From the NCBI GenBank assembly GCA_905250075.1, contig CAJNOP010000034.1:310001-374000 (forward strand): a DNA stretch of 64,000 bases, written 5' to 3'. The notes below the pieces were generated by a model that saw only the letters and a list, made by a program, of their open reading frames with translations, ran no database searches and was not told the origin of the DNA. A program made the position numbers and the translations under genes. The stretch is from Rotaria sp. Silwood1. Its lineage: Eukaryota > Rotifera > Eurotatoria > Philodinida > Philodinidae. Below are positions 1 to 11,362 of this stretch, piece by piece (positions within the stretch are counted from its first letter, which is position 1; each line of letters opens with the position of its first letter).

Positions 1-2243
1 TGTATGTATACGGCACTTGTCAAAACATCTTTTAGTAAAATTTTATCTTGAAATGCATCGAAGTTTTTGAATTGAATTTTTGGCTTTATTAAAATTGGTA
101 TTTTAGTTGTATTAGAAAATTCGTTGCGAATCTTATTTATCGAAATGAAAAGAACTGTTCAAAATAAAAACAAATTAGTCTAAAATGAGTCATTCATTAT
201 CACTGTAATAATAATAAGTAAATAAGACCGAGGACCATATGTTGGATGAATCATGATCATAAATATGTTTTATATTAGTAGCTGTGCGAGAGTCTCACGA
301 TTGAGGAACGTGTATAAAAAATTGTCTCACAGAAGCAATTAATAAATCATCGAAAAAATCATATTTGTTTTATTGAGTAATTTTCAATTATTGAATGGAT
401 ATACATCAGAGCTTCGCGTGGGATAGGATGGAACGCAAATGTTTCCGTTCCGTCCCATGCCTTCCCTGGGACTTCACACTCGCTGTATAATTAAAAAAGT
501 TTTCTGAACACATTATATTCATTCATAATAGGTGGACCGAGAGTCTTCAGATACAATGTTTCTTTATTTCTTAACCCATTGAAAGGACAAACAGAAATTT
601 TAAAACCTTGAGCTAGTATCAGAATTATGTATTCTTTACCAACCTAAGTTCAAAATATTTGCATAAAAGCATAGGTTAGCAGTTATTAGTTAGTATTTAA
701 AAGATCTGAAAATAAAGTTTGAACAGTTTTTAGTGTGGTAAAACTGTTTAGGATAGAATAAAAATTTATTTTAAAACATCAAACGAATGTGTAAAAGTTT
801 CTCCATAGAATAATATCCTGGTCCTTAGTTTTCCATGAGACCTCTATCAACAACAAGAGCTTTGACAAGAATTACAGTAATAATTTCGCAATTCCTAGAT
901 TCTCAGAATTACGAAATTAACTTGATCATTTCTGGAGAATTGCTGCACGATCCTCGATTCTTACCGCACTTTGTAAGACATAGTGTTGCCTTCATGCTGT
1001 GCAAAAAAGTTGCTAAAAAAGCATATACTATGGAGGCATCATTGTTGAGAAGGACATTTACTATTTGCCTCCGGACCCAAAAAGACATCAAAACGTGATG
1101 CAGCCATACAAAAGGAAGTGAGAATAAATTGAATGGGTGTCTGTACGGCAGAAATACTAAAGTGCCAAAATAATCGCTGAAAACCGTCATAGAACTAGTT
1201 TCAAACAGGATATGGTCGTATTCTTCTCACTACTACTAAATTTTACATCATTTCATTTTGTATTTCATAATTCTATCATAAAATAAGTTCACATCTCGTC
1301 GAGAAAAACATCTATTTCGTAAAATTGTGTTTTCTTCATAAAAAAAAAAAGAATTCTTGTAAAAAAACGTTTGTCCCATGGGATTCCATGAGATCTGTGT
1401 TGCATCCCATGGGATAGAATGATTTTGCGAACTTAGAGGGGATATTTCTCAAAAATTTTTCGTCCCATGGGATGGGAGGATTCTGAGAATTTTTCGACCA
1501 ATCCCATAGAGCGATCTCTTCTTCGTGGTCTCTAACCATACCAAAAAAAAACAACAAATATGCATCAGTGAACTGGTTCTACTCTTTTTAACGAATAGAA
1601 TTAACAAATCTATTTATATATATAGACAAAATCAGCGAAAATAGGACATTACCATATCCGATTCGATTTGATCCTTTCTAAAAGTTTTTTTTTTGAACAA
1701 ATTCTTTTTCCATGCATGTATATAAAAATACTGACTCTTCCAGCTCACACCTAATTTAGTCCAGTAAGTTCATTAATTACAATTTAATTATCGAACACGT
1801 CCCACGTCATAGACTACATATAAAATAAAATTTTCAGTAACATCGAACTCCAACATGTCAGCTTTCTAAAGATTTGTTGCTGTTTCATAGTGAGACGTTT
1901 GTTTTACTATCATTTAGAGATCTCCAATAAAGATTTATACGATTTAGAATCGTACTTTAAACTTCACGTTCTGTCACTAGAGAATTTCGCGATTTTATAT
2001 TCATAGTGATGTCTGTAACAACGAAGAAACTTGATTTTTAGAAAAATCTAAACATGTTCAGGAAAAATTTTATGTAACGATTTTGTAGTCTGAAGAGTCC
2101 TCTACAAAACGCAGTATTTATTTTTCTAAAATACATTCTGAACTTCTAGTGCTTGCAAATAGAAATGTATACAGTGGAATCTTTTGTCCTTTTATGTGTC
2201 ATGTCGTTAATGAATACAAGTGTTCATATATATATATTTCTAG
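1..2243. other. No supported gene; possible upstream intron of the proprotein convertase
   Basis: No conserved exon was recognised. Short open frames (for example 835-1098) show no family motif and no plausible splice partners. Because the exon at 2244 opens with a splice acceptor, part or all of this stretch may be intron of the proprotein convertase gene, whose catalytic exons would lie left of the window. The only structured element seen is a cluster of CCCATGGG palindromes around 1.37-1.5 kb. Confidence 0.5.
1374..1508. repeat. Cluster of TCCCATGGGA palindromes
   Basis: The palindrome TCCCATGGGA occurs three times (about 1375, 1405 and 1464) within about 100 bp, followed by a degenerate fourth copy (AATCCCATAG near 1500). 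A related block with GTCCCATG and CCCTGGGA lies at 418-474. It may be the remnant of a foldback repeat or a protein-binding array. I cannot assign it to a known family. Confidence 0.5.
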
Positions 2244-2644
2244 GTATAAAATATTTTCCATTTATGTCGGTACATAAGTGGGGTGAATCTCCCATCGGCC
2301 GTTGGACATTACGTATAGAAACTCGTACACCACAAAATGATGGATCAATGAAATCAGCAATTGACGATGATACAGGTGAATTGAATTACTTTGGATTACG
2401 TCTTTATGGTTCATATTCATCAAATGATGAGAAAAATAATATTCAAAAACGGCAAGAATCAAATGCTTTTATACCAACACACAATGAATTAGAATGGATT
2501 TATAAACGAGAATTATCAATACGTGAATCACCGAATGTTATGCAAAAACGTGATTATCAAAATTTAATTAATGAACGACAACGTCCCAAAGAGAATTCTG
2601 ATCAGTCTTTATTTTCAACATTTCGTAAAACATTTGGTTTTTGA
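2244..2644 (+). CDS. Proprotein convertase (PCSK/furin family), C-terminal exon only
   Basis: Proprotein convertases are calcium-dependent subtilisin-like proteases that cut precursors after dibasic sites in the secretory pathway. The exon opens after a TTTCTAG acceptor (2238-2243) in phase 1 and encodes the end of the P/Homo-B domain: FMSVHKWGESPIGRWTLRI, then GELNYFGLRLYGSY, matching the family pattern W-G-E-x-P-x-G-x-W and G-x-L-x-x-(W/F)-x-L-x-L-(Y/H)-G. The polar tail of about 90 residues has no membrane segment or Cys-rich region, so a soluble PC1/PC2-like enzyme fits better than furin or PC5. It carries three Lys-Arg pairs. The stop is TGA at 2642-2644. The catalytic exons are not visible in the window, so this is either the 3' end of a gene entering from the left or an orphan fragment. 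Confidence 0.72.
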
Positions 2645-4319
2645 AACAAGGAAAGAAAAGAGAATGCAACGATCACCGGTGTGATGTTTTTTTTTGTTTC
2701 TATGTCATTTTGTTTTTTTGCTTATGTACTTCCTTGATGTGTATATGAAGTATTTATTTAAGTATTGTTCTTACTTCTTTTTTGACTGTGAATCGAATGG
2801 CAATAATCTGTGTTTCGTTTCTTTTTTATTCCTATCTATCTTACTCATTTGAATTATAGAATGTTTTTCTTGTGTGATTGAATTTTATGATTAATAATGA
2901 GAATTATCTAAGGAAGAATCTCAGATATTGAGGCTCATTTTCAAATAATTCTTCACTTTTTCGCAACCTCATACGATAAAAAATGAATTTTAAAGAGAAC
3001 AAAATCTTAAGTGAATTCGTGTCAAAATTTACAATGGAGTAACAGACTATTAAAAATTGGTTCTTATTTTATTACCCATACACTTCGGTATAATACTAAG
3101 AAGATCACAAAACAAGGCTCAATTGTATGTGAAAATCTTGGCATAAAATATTTAACTATTTTTCAGTCACTAAAAGACAACTAGCTGGAGTTTAAATCGG
3201 AATTCGTTTTTACTATTTTTGAATATTCGTTCACACTTTCATTTTAGGCTCTCAAAATTTGAAAATATTACGAAACCTTCGATTTCTGCATGAGTTTGGT
3301 CTTTGTCATAGTCATAATAATGAGACTTCTGACCGCTGAATAGATCTTTAGTCAAAAGTATTGTATTACAATTTATTTGTAAAGAAGAAGTCACACGAAT
3401 TGATAACTCCTATTTAAGCTCATATTGAATCTACAAAGATATCTTTACGAAACTATTAAAAAAGCTAAACTGTTTTTCGTCTCTATACGCTTTTAGAGTT
3501 GGATTATGATGGTTTTACTGTATTTTCAACCTGTCTTTAAGTATATGCTGAAAAATAAAAATAAAAACGAAATTTCGACAAGACATTTCATCCATCCATA
3601 GATATAATCATCCTTAGAAAACCTTGAGAGTTTCACCTGAAACTTTCAAGGTATTCAAATAGTCGTTCAATTCATCTCCGGATAAAATGTCTTGTCGAAA
3701 TTTTACTTTTTTTGATTTTTCAGTATATACTTTAGACTGGATCGAAAATTCAATGCAACAACCATAAATCAGCTGCAAAGATCCACGATGAGAAGTCCTA
3801 TGATACTTTTGATAGTCTTATAGACATCTTCTTATAAACTCAATATTAGCTCAAATGACCGGTATCAATTCAGGTTATTCGCTGGTAAGTATGAATAACA
3901 GTTGATGTCACATATGCGCAATCGATTGATGCATTTCATGAAAAAAGTAATATTTTATCTTGATTTTATGTTTAATAGTAAAAACAATCATCTGATCGAA
4001 ATACCTTCAAATTGTTGTTTAAATAATATGATAATACCACGAGAATAACAGATATCCTATGATCTTCTGTATGTAAAAACTACATTGAAGTTAGATTAGA
4101 CGTCTGCTGAGTATATTTTATTAAGTCGATTGATAATTCTTCATGGAATTCTGTTTTTTATCAAGTTTACTTTCTCTTATTTTGTATAAACAATTCTAAA
4201 CTATTTTTATCAATACTTTTTAATTAACAAAAATTTTTTTTTTATTTAAAAAATAAGCATGTTTTTCATAACATTTTGATATGTTATTAAGGATTCACTT
4301 CATGTTTTCATATGGAAGA
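2645..4319. other. Intergenic region between convergent genes, with foldback element
   Basis: This is the 3' flank of the convertase exon and of the minus-strand NME5 gene. No exon was recognised. Most of the structure lies in the inverted repeat annotated at 3397-3871. Confidence 0.6.
3397..3871. repeat. Foldback element: about 475 bp, almost entirely an imperfect inverted repeat
   Basis: The left end GAATTGATA (3397) is mirrored by TATCAATTC (3863-3871). Pairing continues inward: GCTCATATTGA (3418) with TCAATATTAGC (3840), AGTATATGCTGAAAAAT (3540) with ATTTTTCAGTATATACT (3715), and a core block at 3569-3593 with 3680-3704 (23 of 25 matches, core TTTCGACAAGACATTT). The centre holds a second hairpin, CTTGAGAGTTTCA/TGAAACTTTCAAG (3623-3635, 3638-3650). 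There is no coding potential. It resembles a non-autonomous foldback element or MITE, and its transcript would form a long hairpin. Confidence 0.75.
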
Positions 4320-5187
4320 TCATTGTTCACTATTTTTCGATGGTGATGTTTCACTTTGACTTAATTTTGGTTTATAAGGATTTATTTCCATAAGTTTATC
4401 GGCCAACCATAACTTTAGAAAAAATAAATAAATAAATAATTATTATCAATATAGAAATATCTTACCACTGGATCTTTAGGTTTCTCTTTACATAAGGCAG
4501 TTAAGGCTTTAATTAATGTTTGATTAACATTTTGTTCAAGATAATCTCTTGCTGGTTGTCCAGTTGGAATAGGTTCAACAATACCTTTATATATTAGTAA
4601 ATTTCCATATGAATGTTATCTATATTTTTTTTCTCACTTACAATTTGGAAAGAAAAATCGAATCTCTCTTTCAGCACTTACAGCACTATCACTACCATGC
4701 ACTGCATTTTTTTGTTCATTTGTTCCATATAGTGCTCGAATACTATTCAAGAAAAAAAAACAGTTATTAACAGAACTCAATGAAAAAATTCAAATATAAA
4801 AACCTGTCTGGAAATTTTTCTTTTGCTACATTTGAATTTGTTGGTCCAATTAAATCTCTCCATTCTTGTATTGCATTTTCTTTTGCTAAAACCATAGCAA
4901 CAATAGGAGCACTTGTCATAAAAGCAACAAGACTTGGAAAAAATTTTTTTCCATAATGTTCACTATAAAAATCGGAACATTGTTCAGCTGTTAATGTTAT
5001 ACGTCTTTTCTAATTAGAATAAAGATAATTAGAAACAAAAAAAAAAATGAAAATTCTAACAGACTTGTAAAACAGTAAAACCATGTTTAAGAATAATTGT
5101 TTCAATTTCATCTGCTTTATTAACAGCATCAGGTTTAACTAGAGCAAGTGTTCGTTCAACTAATATTCCATGTTTTGAAATATCCAT
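4320..5187 (-). CDS. NME5: NME5-like nucleoside-diphosphate-kinase-fold protein (radial spoke/ciliary)
   Basis: Five exons on the minus strand: 5187-5065, 5009-4804, 4742-4642, 4584-4466, 4412-4320. They give 213 aa with an in-frame TGA. The N-terminal NDK domain (residues about 8-145) includes [31 protein letters not shown] and the catalytic-histidine region NAVHGSDS (His125). It is followed by [17 protein letters not shown] and a DPY-30-like helix motif ending in [21 protein letters not shown] followed by a DPY-30 motif at about 210 aa is the NME5 architecture rather than a cytosolic NDK. In animals NME5 is a radial-spoke component of motile cilia and sperm flagella, fitting an animal with ciliated organs. 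No obvious AG acceptor lies just before the ATG. The gene is convergent with the convertase exon to its left. Confidence 0.93.
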
Positions 5188-6067
5188 TAGAAAATTCTTA
5201 TAAATTTTTAATATATCTTCAAAAGTATCTTATTTTTATCGATCTGTTCGATTACGTTCACAATATTTTTACTAAAAATTTAAAACAAAATACTTTCCTA
5301 CATATTCCTTTTAAGAACATAGTATACAAAAATCAAATTTTCAACAATCTAAAAAAAAACAAAATATTGTTTATATTCAAGACTGGGTACATTGTACATT
5401 CTATTTTTTCTGAGCAACGTATAGTGCAACATGCACATTAGAAGTAATCTAGGTCAAAACATGAAGGTCAGTTCCAGCATAAAAACTTCAAAAATCGATA
5501 GAATTCAAATGTAGCATTTGAGACGCGAATGTTTGCGAACTTTTTCGGTGATTTTTCAATCAATTGCTTGTTCTTCGTGACAGGGAATATTAAGAAGTCA
5601 CTAGGAATATCTATCAACATTTCAGTACGAAATATTATGTTCAAATTTTATCGATTTTTAAAATTTTTTATACTAGATACTGTAATATTTTTCCATTATT
5701 CCAACGAAATTCACATGTCTTCGGAATTGAAAATCACCAACCTGTAAATTGATATTCTACACATTTTGCTTTTAATTGTAATAAACCTACTATTGGGAAC
5801 ATCGTACTTGTACTATCAAAATTTTTTTCTTGAAATAAAATCCATTGGAGATGACAATAAAATAAATTTACATACTATTAAAACGTATTTTATTTTTATT
5901 ATTTATTAAAATTGTTGTCATAGTTAAACCTCTCAATAAACTTCAGACAATTAATAGATGTCATGTATTCAATTATAACGATTGGTTACGTTAAAAAAGC
6001 CAATTCTATCCTTTTCTTTTTCTTTCTCTTCTTTTTATTCTATCCTCTTCTATTCAAATTATAAACA
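5188..6067. other. Intergenic spacer, no supported gene
   Basis: AT-rich spacer between the divergent starts of NME5 (-) and the reductase-like exon (+). It presumably holds both promoters. Open frames at 5148-5441 and 5529-5747 have low-complexity AT-driven composition and no motif. Confidence 0.6.
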
Positions 6068-6232
6068 ATGGCTACAGTGACTGAGAATATCAAAGATAGT
6101 ATAGTAATTTTAGATACTACAGGAGGCACGGGCTTACAACTTGTTGAACAATCATTAGCACGTGATTATCAAGTAGCAGTACCTGTACGAAATCCAAAAA
6201 AATTGGAACATATCGAAAATCAAAATCTTAAG
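6068..6232 (+). pseudogene. Orphan first exon of an NAD(P)-binding (BLVRB/NmrA-like) reductase
   Basis: ATG at 6068 opens a 55-codon exon ending at AAG|GTATAT (donor at 6233). It encodes a Rossmann beta-alpha-beta unit: IVILDTTGGTGLQLVEQSL, YQVAVPVRNPKKL. Flavin reductase/biliverdin reductase B-like proteins start with I-x-G-(A/S)-T-G-x-T-G. Here the first glycine is Asp and the next Ala is Thr, so the dinucleotide loop is altered. No continuation exon was found before the next gene at 6562, so the roughly 150 further residues expected for the family are missing. I read it as a truncated or decaying copy. Reading on unspliced gives only 81 codons. Confidence 0.6.
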
Positions 6233-6561
6233 GTATATTGTTCTCAGTTCATCGACAGTTTAGTGACACTTTCGTACATGAATAGACTACGCTTCACACA
6301 GCAATCAATATGAAGACGAGAGGTATCATTAAACTGCAGTTGTACCCTGATATCAAAGCTATATCTAGCCCATCTCAAAAACTAAAACACCAATCACTGA
6401 GCATTTGCTATTGTTTCACTTATTCGAGCTATTTTTTCGGATGAGCGTCCATACTAAAACTGCACTTGTACCTTAATAAATTATAAAGATGTCCGTTATT
6501 TATTTGTGAAGAAATGGCGAGTTTTTTATTTTAAATTTTTAGATTAATTCTTTTTAAAATA
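6233..6561. other. Short spacer upstream of the FET-like gene
   Basis: No reductase continuation exon was found. A TTTTTAG acceptor-like site ends at 6542, 19 nt before the FET start codon. It could be a trans-splice acceptor or the end of a 5'UTR intron. Confidence 0.5.
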
Positions 6562-9500
6562 ATGGCTGCTGCTCAACCAGTGTATGTATCTTCTTTTTTG
6601 TTTCTGACATGGTATTCTTAAATAATATCTTTACTTTTTTTTTTAGATACGATTATTCAACTTATGATTATTCATATGATACAAGCTCAGCAGCTGCGTA
6701 CTCATCTTATCCAGGATATGAATCAAGTGCATCATATGCAGCGTCTGGTGCATATGATGGTTATGCAACATCAGCAGCATATTCCACGGGTGAATTAATC
6801 AAACCTATTTCGTTTCCTTATTAGTTTCTTTTTTTTCTCAGGTGCTTCAACAGGTCAACCTTATACTACCGTTGATCCATATTCTGGTTATCCAACTACA
6901 GCCTATGGTTATCCAACCACAGCTACTACTGCTGGTGTTCCACCATCAACTACTAATCAAACTGGATATGCATCATCATATAGTTCATCTCCATCAAGTA
7001 GCAGTTATGCATATGATACAAGACGTACTACGTCACCACCACCATCATCTTCTGCATCATCAACTCATTATGCTGCCTATGATTATACTTCAAATATAGC
7101 TGGTATTGACAAAAATTTTGTTAAACATGATCTAAAACGAATGTTGAAGTTGAGAGATAGACATTTGAATCTTCCGTTCAGATTATAACAGACGTTGTTG
7201 ATATATATAGTTAAAGCCGGTATATCAATAACTTCTCGTTATAATATATGAACTACTATTTTTTATTATATTTCTGAAAGATTAATTAAAAGAACAATGA
7301 AGAAATATGTTCCAAAATAGATAGAATAAATTAATTTGTCTGTTATTAATAATAACAGCTATATTATGTGTTACATTTAATCTTACAGAAATAGTGCTAA
7401 CAGATTTTTCATCTAGGTACATATGCTACAACACCTTCATCCAATGCTACTTATTCTCCTTATAAAACAGTTTCAACAACGAATGATTCATCATCATCAA
7501 GTGTTTATCCAACTTATGCTACATCAGCCCAACCACCACATGGAACTTATAGTGTTCCACCAGGTAGTCATCTTGCCGGAGCAATGGGTCCACCTCATGT
7601 CTATGCACCAACAGCAACGGATATGATTCCACGTCGATCGAATTATTATCCTTCGAGTCAAATACCTCATGCAATGCATTATGTTCATCATCAACCTCAA
7701 CGAATATCATATCGGTAAGTGAATAGGAAATTTTCTTTTTTTTTTTCTATCATTTTCTTCTATCTTTCTTATGTCATGTTTTTTTCTAAGTTTTGTTTTT
7801 TGTTTTAATTAATGTTTTGAAGAGAAAAAAAAAATACCACTAGTGAAGTATAGTTCAATGTGTTGATTGTATCTTATTCTTACTGTAATATGTTTATTTT
7901 ATAGAATAATATTCTACTTTCTAGGATTCAAAAAAAAAAAAAGAATTAAAAACAATCACAAAATTTATTTCAATATTAATCTTATTTTTAGGCGGATTTA
8001 AAAAAAAATATTATTTTGTTATCTTTTTTTTTCTGTATCTGTTTTTTTTGTTTTGTTTTTGTTCCTTGACAAATTAATTTGACGACAAATGTTGATCTTG
8101 TTTGTTCGAATATCTTCTTATGTATTGCAGTTTGCCACCACGAGGGGGCTATCAACGTGAACTTGACGGTAAGTAAAAAAAAATCTTTATCTTGTTTCGA
8201 TAAGTAGTTTATGTTTTGTATTTTGCTTCCATAAGCGAGAGAGAGAGAGAGCGAGCGAGCGAGAATTTGGGAAAAAATTATGAAACATAGAATTGTTCTA
8301 CCAATGTATGTTCGTGCGCATGTGTTAACGTCAAATATGTGCATCGTTCTTATCTTTTCCACATTTTGTTTATCTCGATCTATGGTGTTGAGACTTTTTG
8401 TTGTCGTTAATTTTTGTTTTTCATTTCTATTTGTTTTTTTTTTTGAGTTGTTCACTTTTGTTTATTTTGATCATCTTTTCTATAATGAATTTTAAATAGA
8501 ACCTGGTGATGAAAATGCTCTTCTACGACATGTTGTTTATGTTACTGGTCTACCAAAAGAAATTCAAAATGAAACATTAGCCGAAGTCTTTGCTGCTGCA
8601 TGTGGACCAATTGCACCAGTATGAAGAATTTTTTTTATTCTGTTAGATAATGATTAAAAAAGTTTATTTTAGGTTGATGTACGTTCACCAAAACCAAAAA
8701 TTTGGGTTTATAAAGATCGACAAACACGTGAAGGTAAAGGAGAAGCTACAATAACATTTATCAATCCTGAATCATGTCAAATGGCTATCAATTATTTCAA
8801 TGGTATGTCATTCATTGTCTAATTCTCATTTTTTTTTTATCGTATTGCTTTTTATGCAACATGATCTATAAGGAGTGTTGAAAACTACAAGGTACACGTT
8901 CATACTTCCGAAAACAAACATAGAAACGTCATAAATCATGACTAGCAATATGCGGGTCGAACTTGTTTAGTTTCGGTCCCGGTGGTTTTTAGTTGTTTGG
9001 GTTCCTATCGAGAGAAAACTATTCCAGAATTTATTCGTAATACATCAAAAATAATTCTTGAATACTCATATTTCTTCATTTATTTAGTCAACTAGTAGGG
9101 GCTATCTTTCTTTAATTATGTTCTGATTCATATGATAATTCGTTTAAAATCATAGACTATCTTACGATAAATTTGAGTTCCGGTTCCAGCAAATATTTTC
9201 TCTTGACTTCACATATCTCTAGTGGTCACAGACACTTTAGTAATGTTGCTCGCGTCACAGACCATGCCAAACATTATTGATATACGATCAAAGCCCGTCC
9301 ATCATTAATGTCTTGTTATAAAATAAGAACTACTTTAATGCATTTCTAGAGTATTAATTAAAAGGATAGTGATAACAGCTTGTTTTTATTTTCTTTACAT
9401 AGGAAAAGAATTATTCGGTCGAGAAATTCGGGTTACATTATGTCCAAGACGTATGTACAATATGCAAAAACAAAATACACCATTCAATCCTGCTGCACCA

Positions 9501-10065
9501 CCAATGAATACAACTACACCTATTTCTTCTATGATTAAATCAACACTAACTAATAATAATGCAGTTACAACAACAACTATGACGTCATCAACATCGACGA
9601 CGACTACTGCTACTACTACTACTTCATCATCATCAACAATACCAACGACAACAACTGCTTCATCAAATGCTGTTACAGCAGCAAGTCCAATAGCAACAAT
9701 TTCATCTTCAACACTTGGATTACCTCGTCAATTAAATCATTCATTGTTTAAATTAAGACAAACACCAGAACAACAACGTGGTCTTTTACCAACACCACCT
9801 AATTCGTTGTAAACAATAAAAGAATAAAAAGCTTTTTTTAATGAATTATTTTTATTTTTTTTAGTACAACATCAATAATGACTAATGCATTTCAACGTGA
9901 TGGCGTTCGAAAAGAATTACCTCGGGTTGCCTTGAATAGGTATGTTTTATCATATGATATCTATATAGATATAGATATACATATCTACATTTCTTTATTT
10001 GACAATTTTATTCTTCTAGAGGTAATTCTACTAATCCGGTCGGTGTTCGTCCAAAACCCTATTGA
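6562..10065 (+). CDS. FET-family (FUS/EWSR1/TAF15/cabeza-like) RNA-binding protein
   Basis: Ten exons: 6562-6581, 6647-6789, 6842-7102, 7417-7714, 8131-8168, 8500-8618, 8673-8802, 9403-9808, 9865-9939, 10020-10065; 511 aa. FET proteins are nuclear regulators of transcription and splicing that condense through prion-like tails. Residues about 5-245 are a Tyr/Ser/Thr/Pro-rich low-complexity domain (for example YDYSTYDYSYDTSS, YSGYPTTAYGYPTT). The RRM (about 257-350) has VVYVTGLPKE as RNP2 and GEATITF as RNP1, with the FET hallmark KIWVYKDRQTREGKGEATI. A Thr/Ser/Asn-rich tail follows. The protein ends VGVRPKPY-stop, which fits the R-x2-PY transportin signal used by FUS and EWS. The RanBP2 zinc finger and RGG arrays are absent; one RGG remains just before the RRM. 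The 20-nt first exon ends at a strong GTATGT donor. Confidence 0.9.
7188..7293 (+). repeat. Diverged dispersed repeat, copy 1 (FET intron 3)
   Basis: It shares roughly 70-75% of positions by eye with copy 2 at 9262-9366. Shared blocks include ATTGATATA-like sequence, AAAGCC, CGTTATAA and GAACTACT, ending in ATTAATTAAAAG. No coding capacity. Confidence 0.5.
8235..8264. repeat. GA/GCGA microsatellite in FET intron 5
   Basis: A run of (GA)n passing into (GCGA)n, ending GCGAGCGAGCGAGA, inside the intron between FET exons 5 and 6. Confidence 0.85.
9235..9366 (+). repeat. Diverged dispersed repeat, copy 2 (FET intron 7)
   Basis: It pairs with copy 1 over about 100 bp and with a minus-strand copy near 39.2 kb through GTCACAGAC...ATTGATATACGATCA. 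It ends about 35 bp before the exon 8 acceptor. Confidence 0.5.
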
Positions 10066-11362
10066 CATTTTTGTTTTTCAAATGATATCTTTTGTTAGTT
10101 TGTTGTGCATTCAGTTCTGTGTATGTATCTTTCTTCATATGTTTATGAATACATTGAAAAAAAATCAAGCCAAAAACAATTATATATTGATAGATTTGAA
10201 AATTTGTTGTTCTACTATGACTAATATTTCTAAAACAAAATCATGCTTAATATTGTATGTATAGTAACTTGAAAATATCATCTGATTTTCATTATGTTAA
10301 TGAAACTATCAATTCTTTAGAAAGACATCATAAGAATGTTTTCGTTATGTCTAAAAACTAATAAATAACAATTCTTTAGCTATTAGGAAAAGATCAATAA
10401 AGTTGTGATAATCATTCGAGAGAATCAAGAAATTTATCCTTCTTAATAGGTGAAGTGCTCTATTTTTCTGCTATATAAGTTTCACATCAACAAATTGATC
10501 TTCAACCATTGTTCATTGTTATAAATATCGAAGTGAAAAATACTTTGAATAATGTCTTATTTCGATTTTGAGTCTTCAAGATACTATGCGAGATTACTAA
10601 GAAATTTTGATTTCTCTATTTTTGAATATTTCCAACGACAAATATATTTTCTTATACATAGATTAATTTACTATGATTTCTTTAGCATAATTTCGCCTGT
10701 AAAATGATCGGATTTAGTGAAAGAAATTGATGACTGTCAAAAATTTGGATATTATTCAGCTCCTATCGTAACTAATTGTTGACAATTTGCACCACTGGCA
10801 TCGGAAGGCTAGACAAATTTTTTTTAGAATTAAGAAAAATTTTTTAAATCTTGCAAAATATCAGCCATTATCAATTTTTGATCTATGCATCAGACTACAC
10901 TTCTGTGTACGTTAGATTAATCATTCATTTTAAAATATATATACACACGTGATAGATATATTTTATTTTGTCCGGCTAATTCTTTCACCGTAAGAAAAAT
11001 CATGTGACCTAGTTTATTTTTTACGTTAATTTAAACGATCAAATTACAAATGCATATTTTCCAATATATTAATTCGTGAAGTAATTTTGTTTTTTATCTA
11101 ATACCATGGTATTTTGAACTTTAATCCTCAATTCAAGATCAACAATGTCATTAAAAAAAGCATCTGTTTATACGCTTTTATTACTTTCAATACTATCGAA
11201 AATAAAGGTTAAGAAATGGTCCTCTAAAACCTCGATGTTTTTACAGGTGTCTGGTTTTCTCAGCTTACCCTGTTGATTGTAATAATAAAAATCGATGTTA
11301 TTGAAAGCTTAAATTCATTACCTTTTGCAAAAAAAAACCAGTCAATATCAACATCAACAATA
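10066..11362. other. Intergenic spacer, no supported gene
   Basis: AT-rich DNA between the FET stop and the lipase start. No exon, RNA gene or strong repeat was recognised. Confidence 0.55.

Noticed and set aside
8280-8495. Open frames on both strands at 7.99-8.5 kb
   Set aside because: They lie in FET intron 5 and overlap the GA microsatellite; low-complexity translation without motifs.
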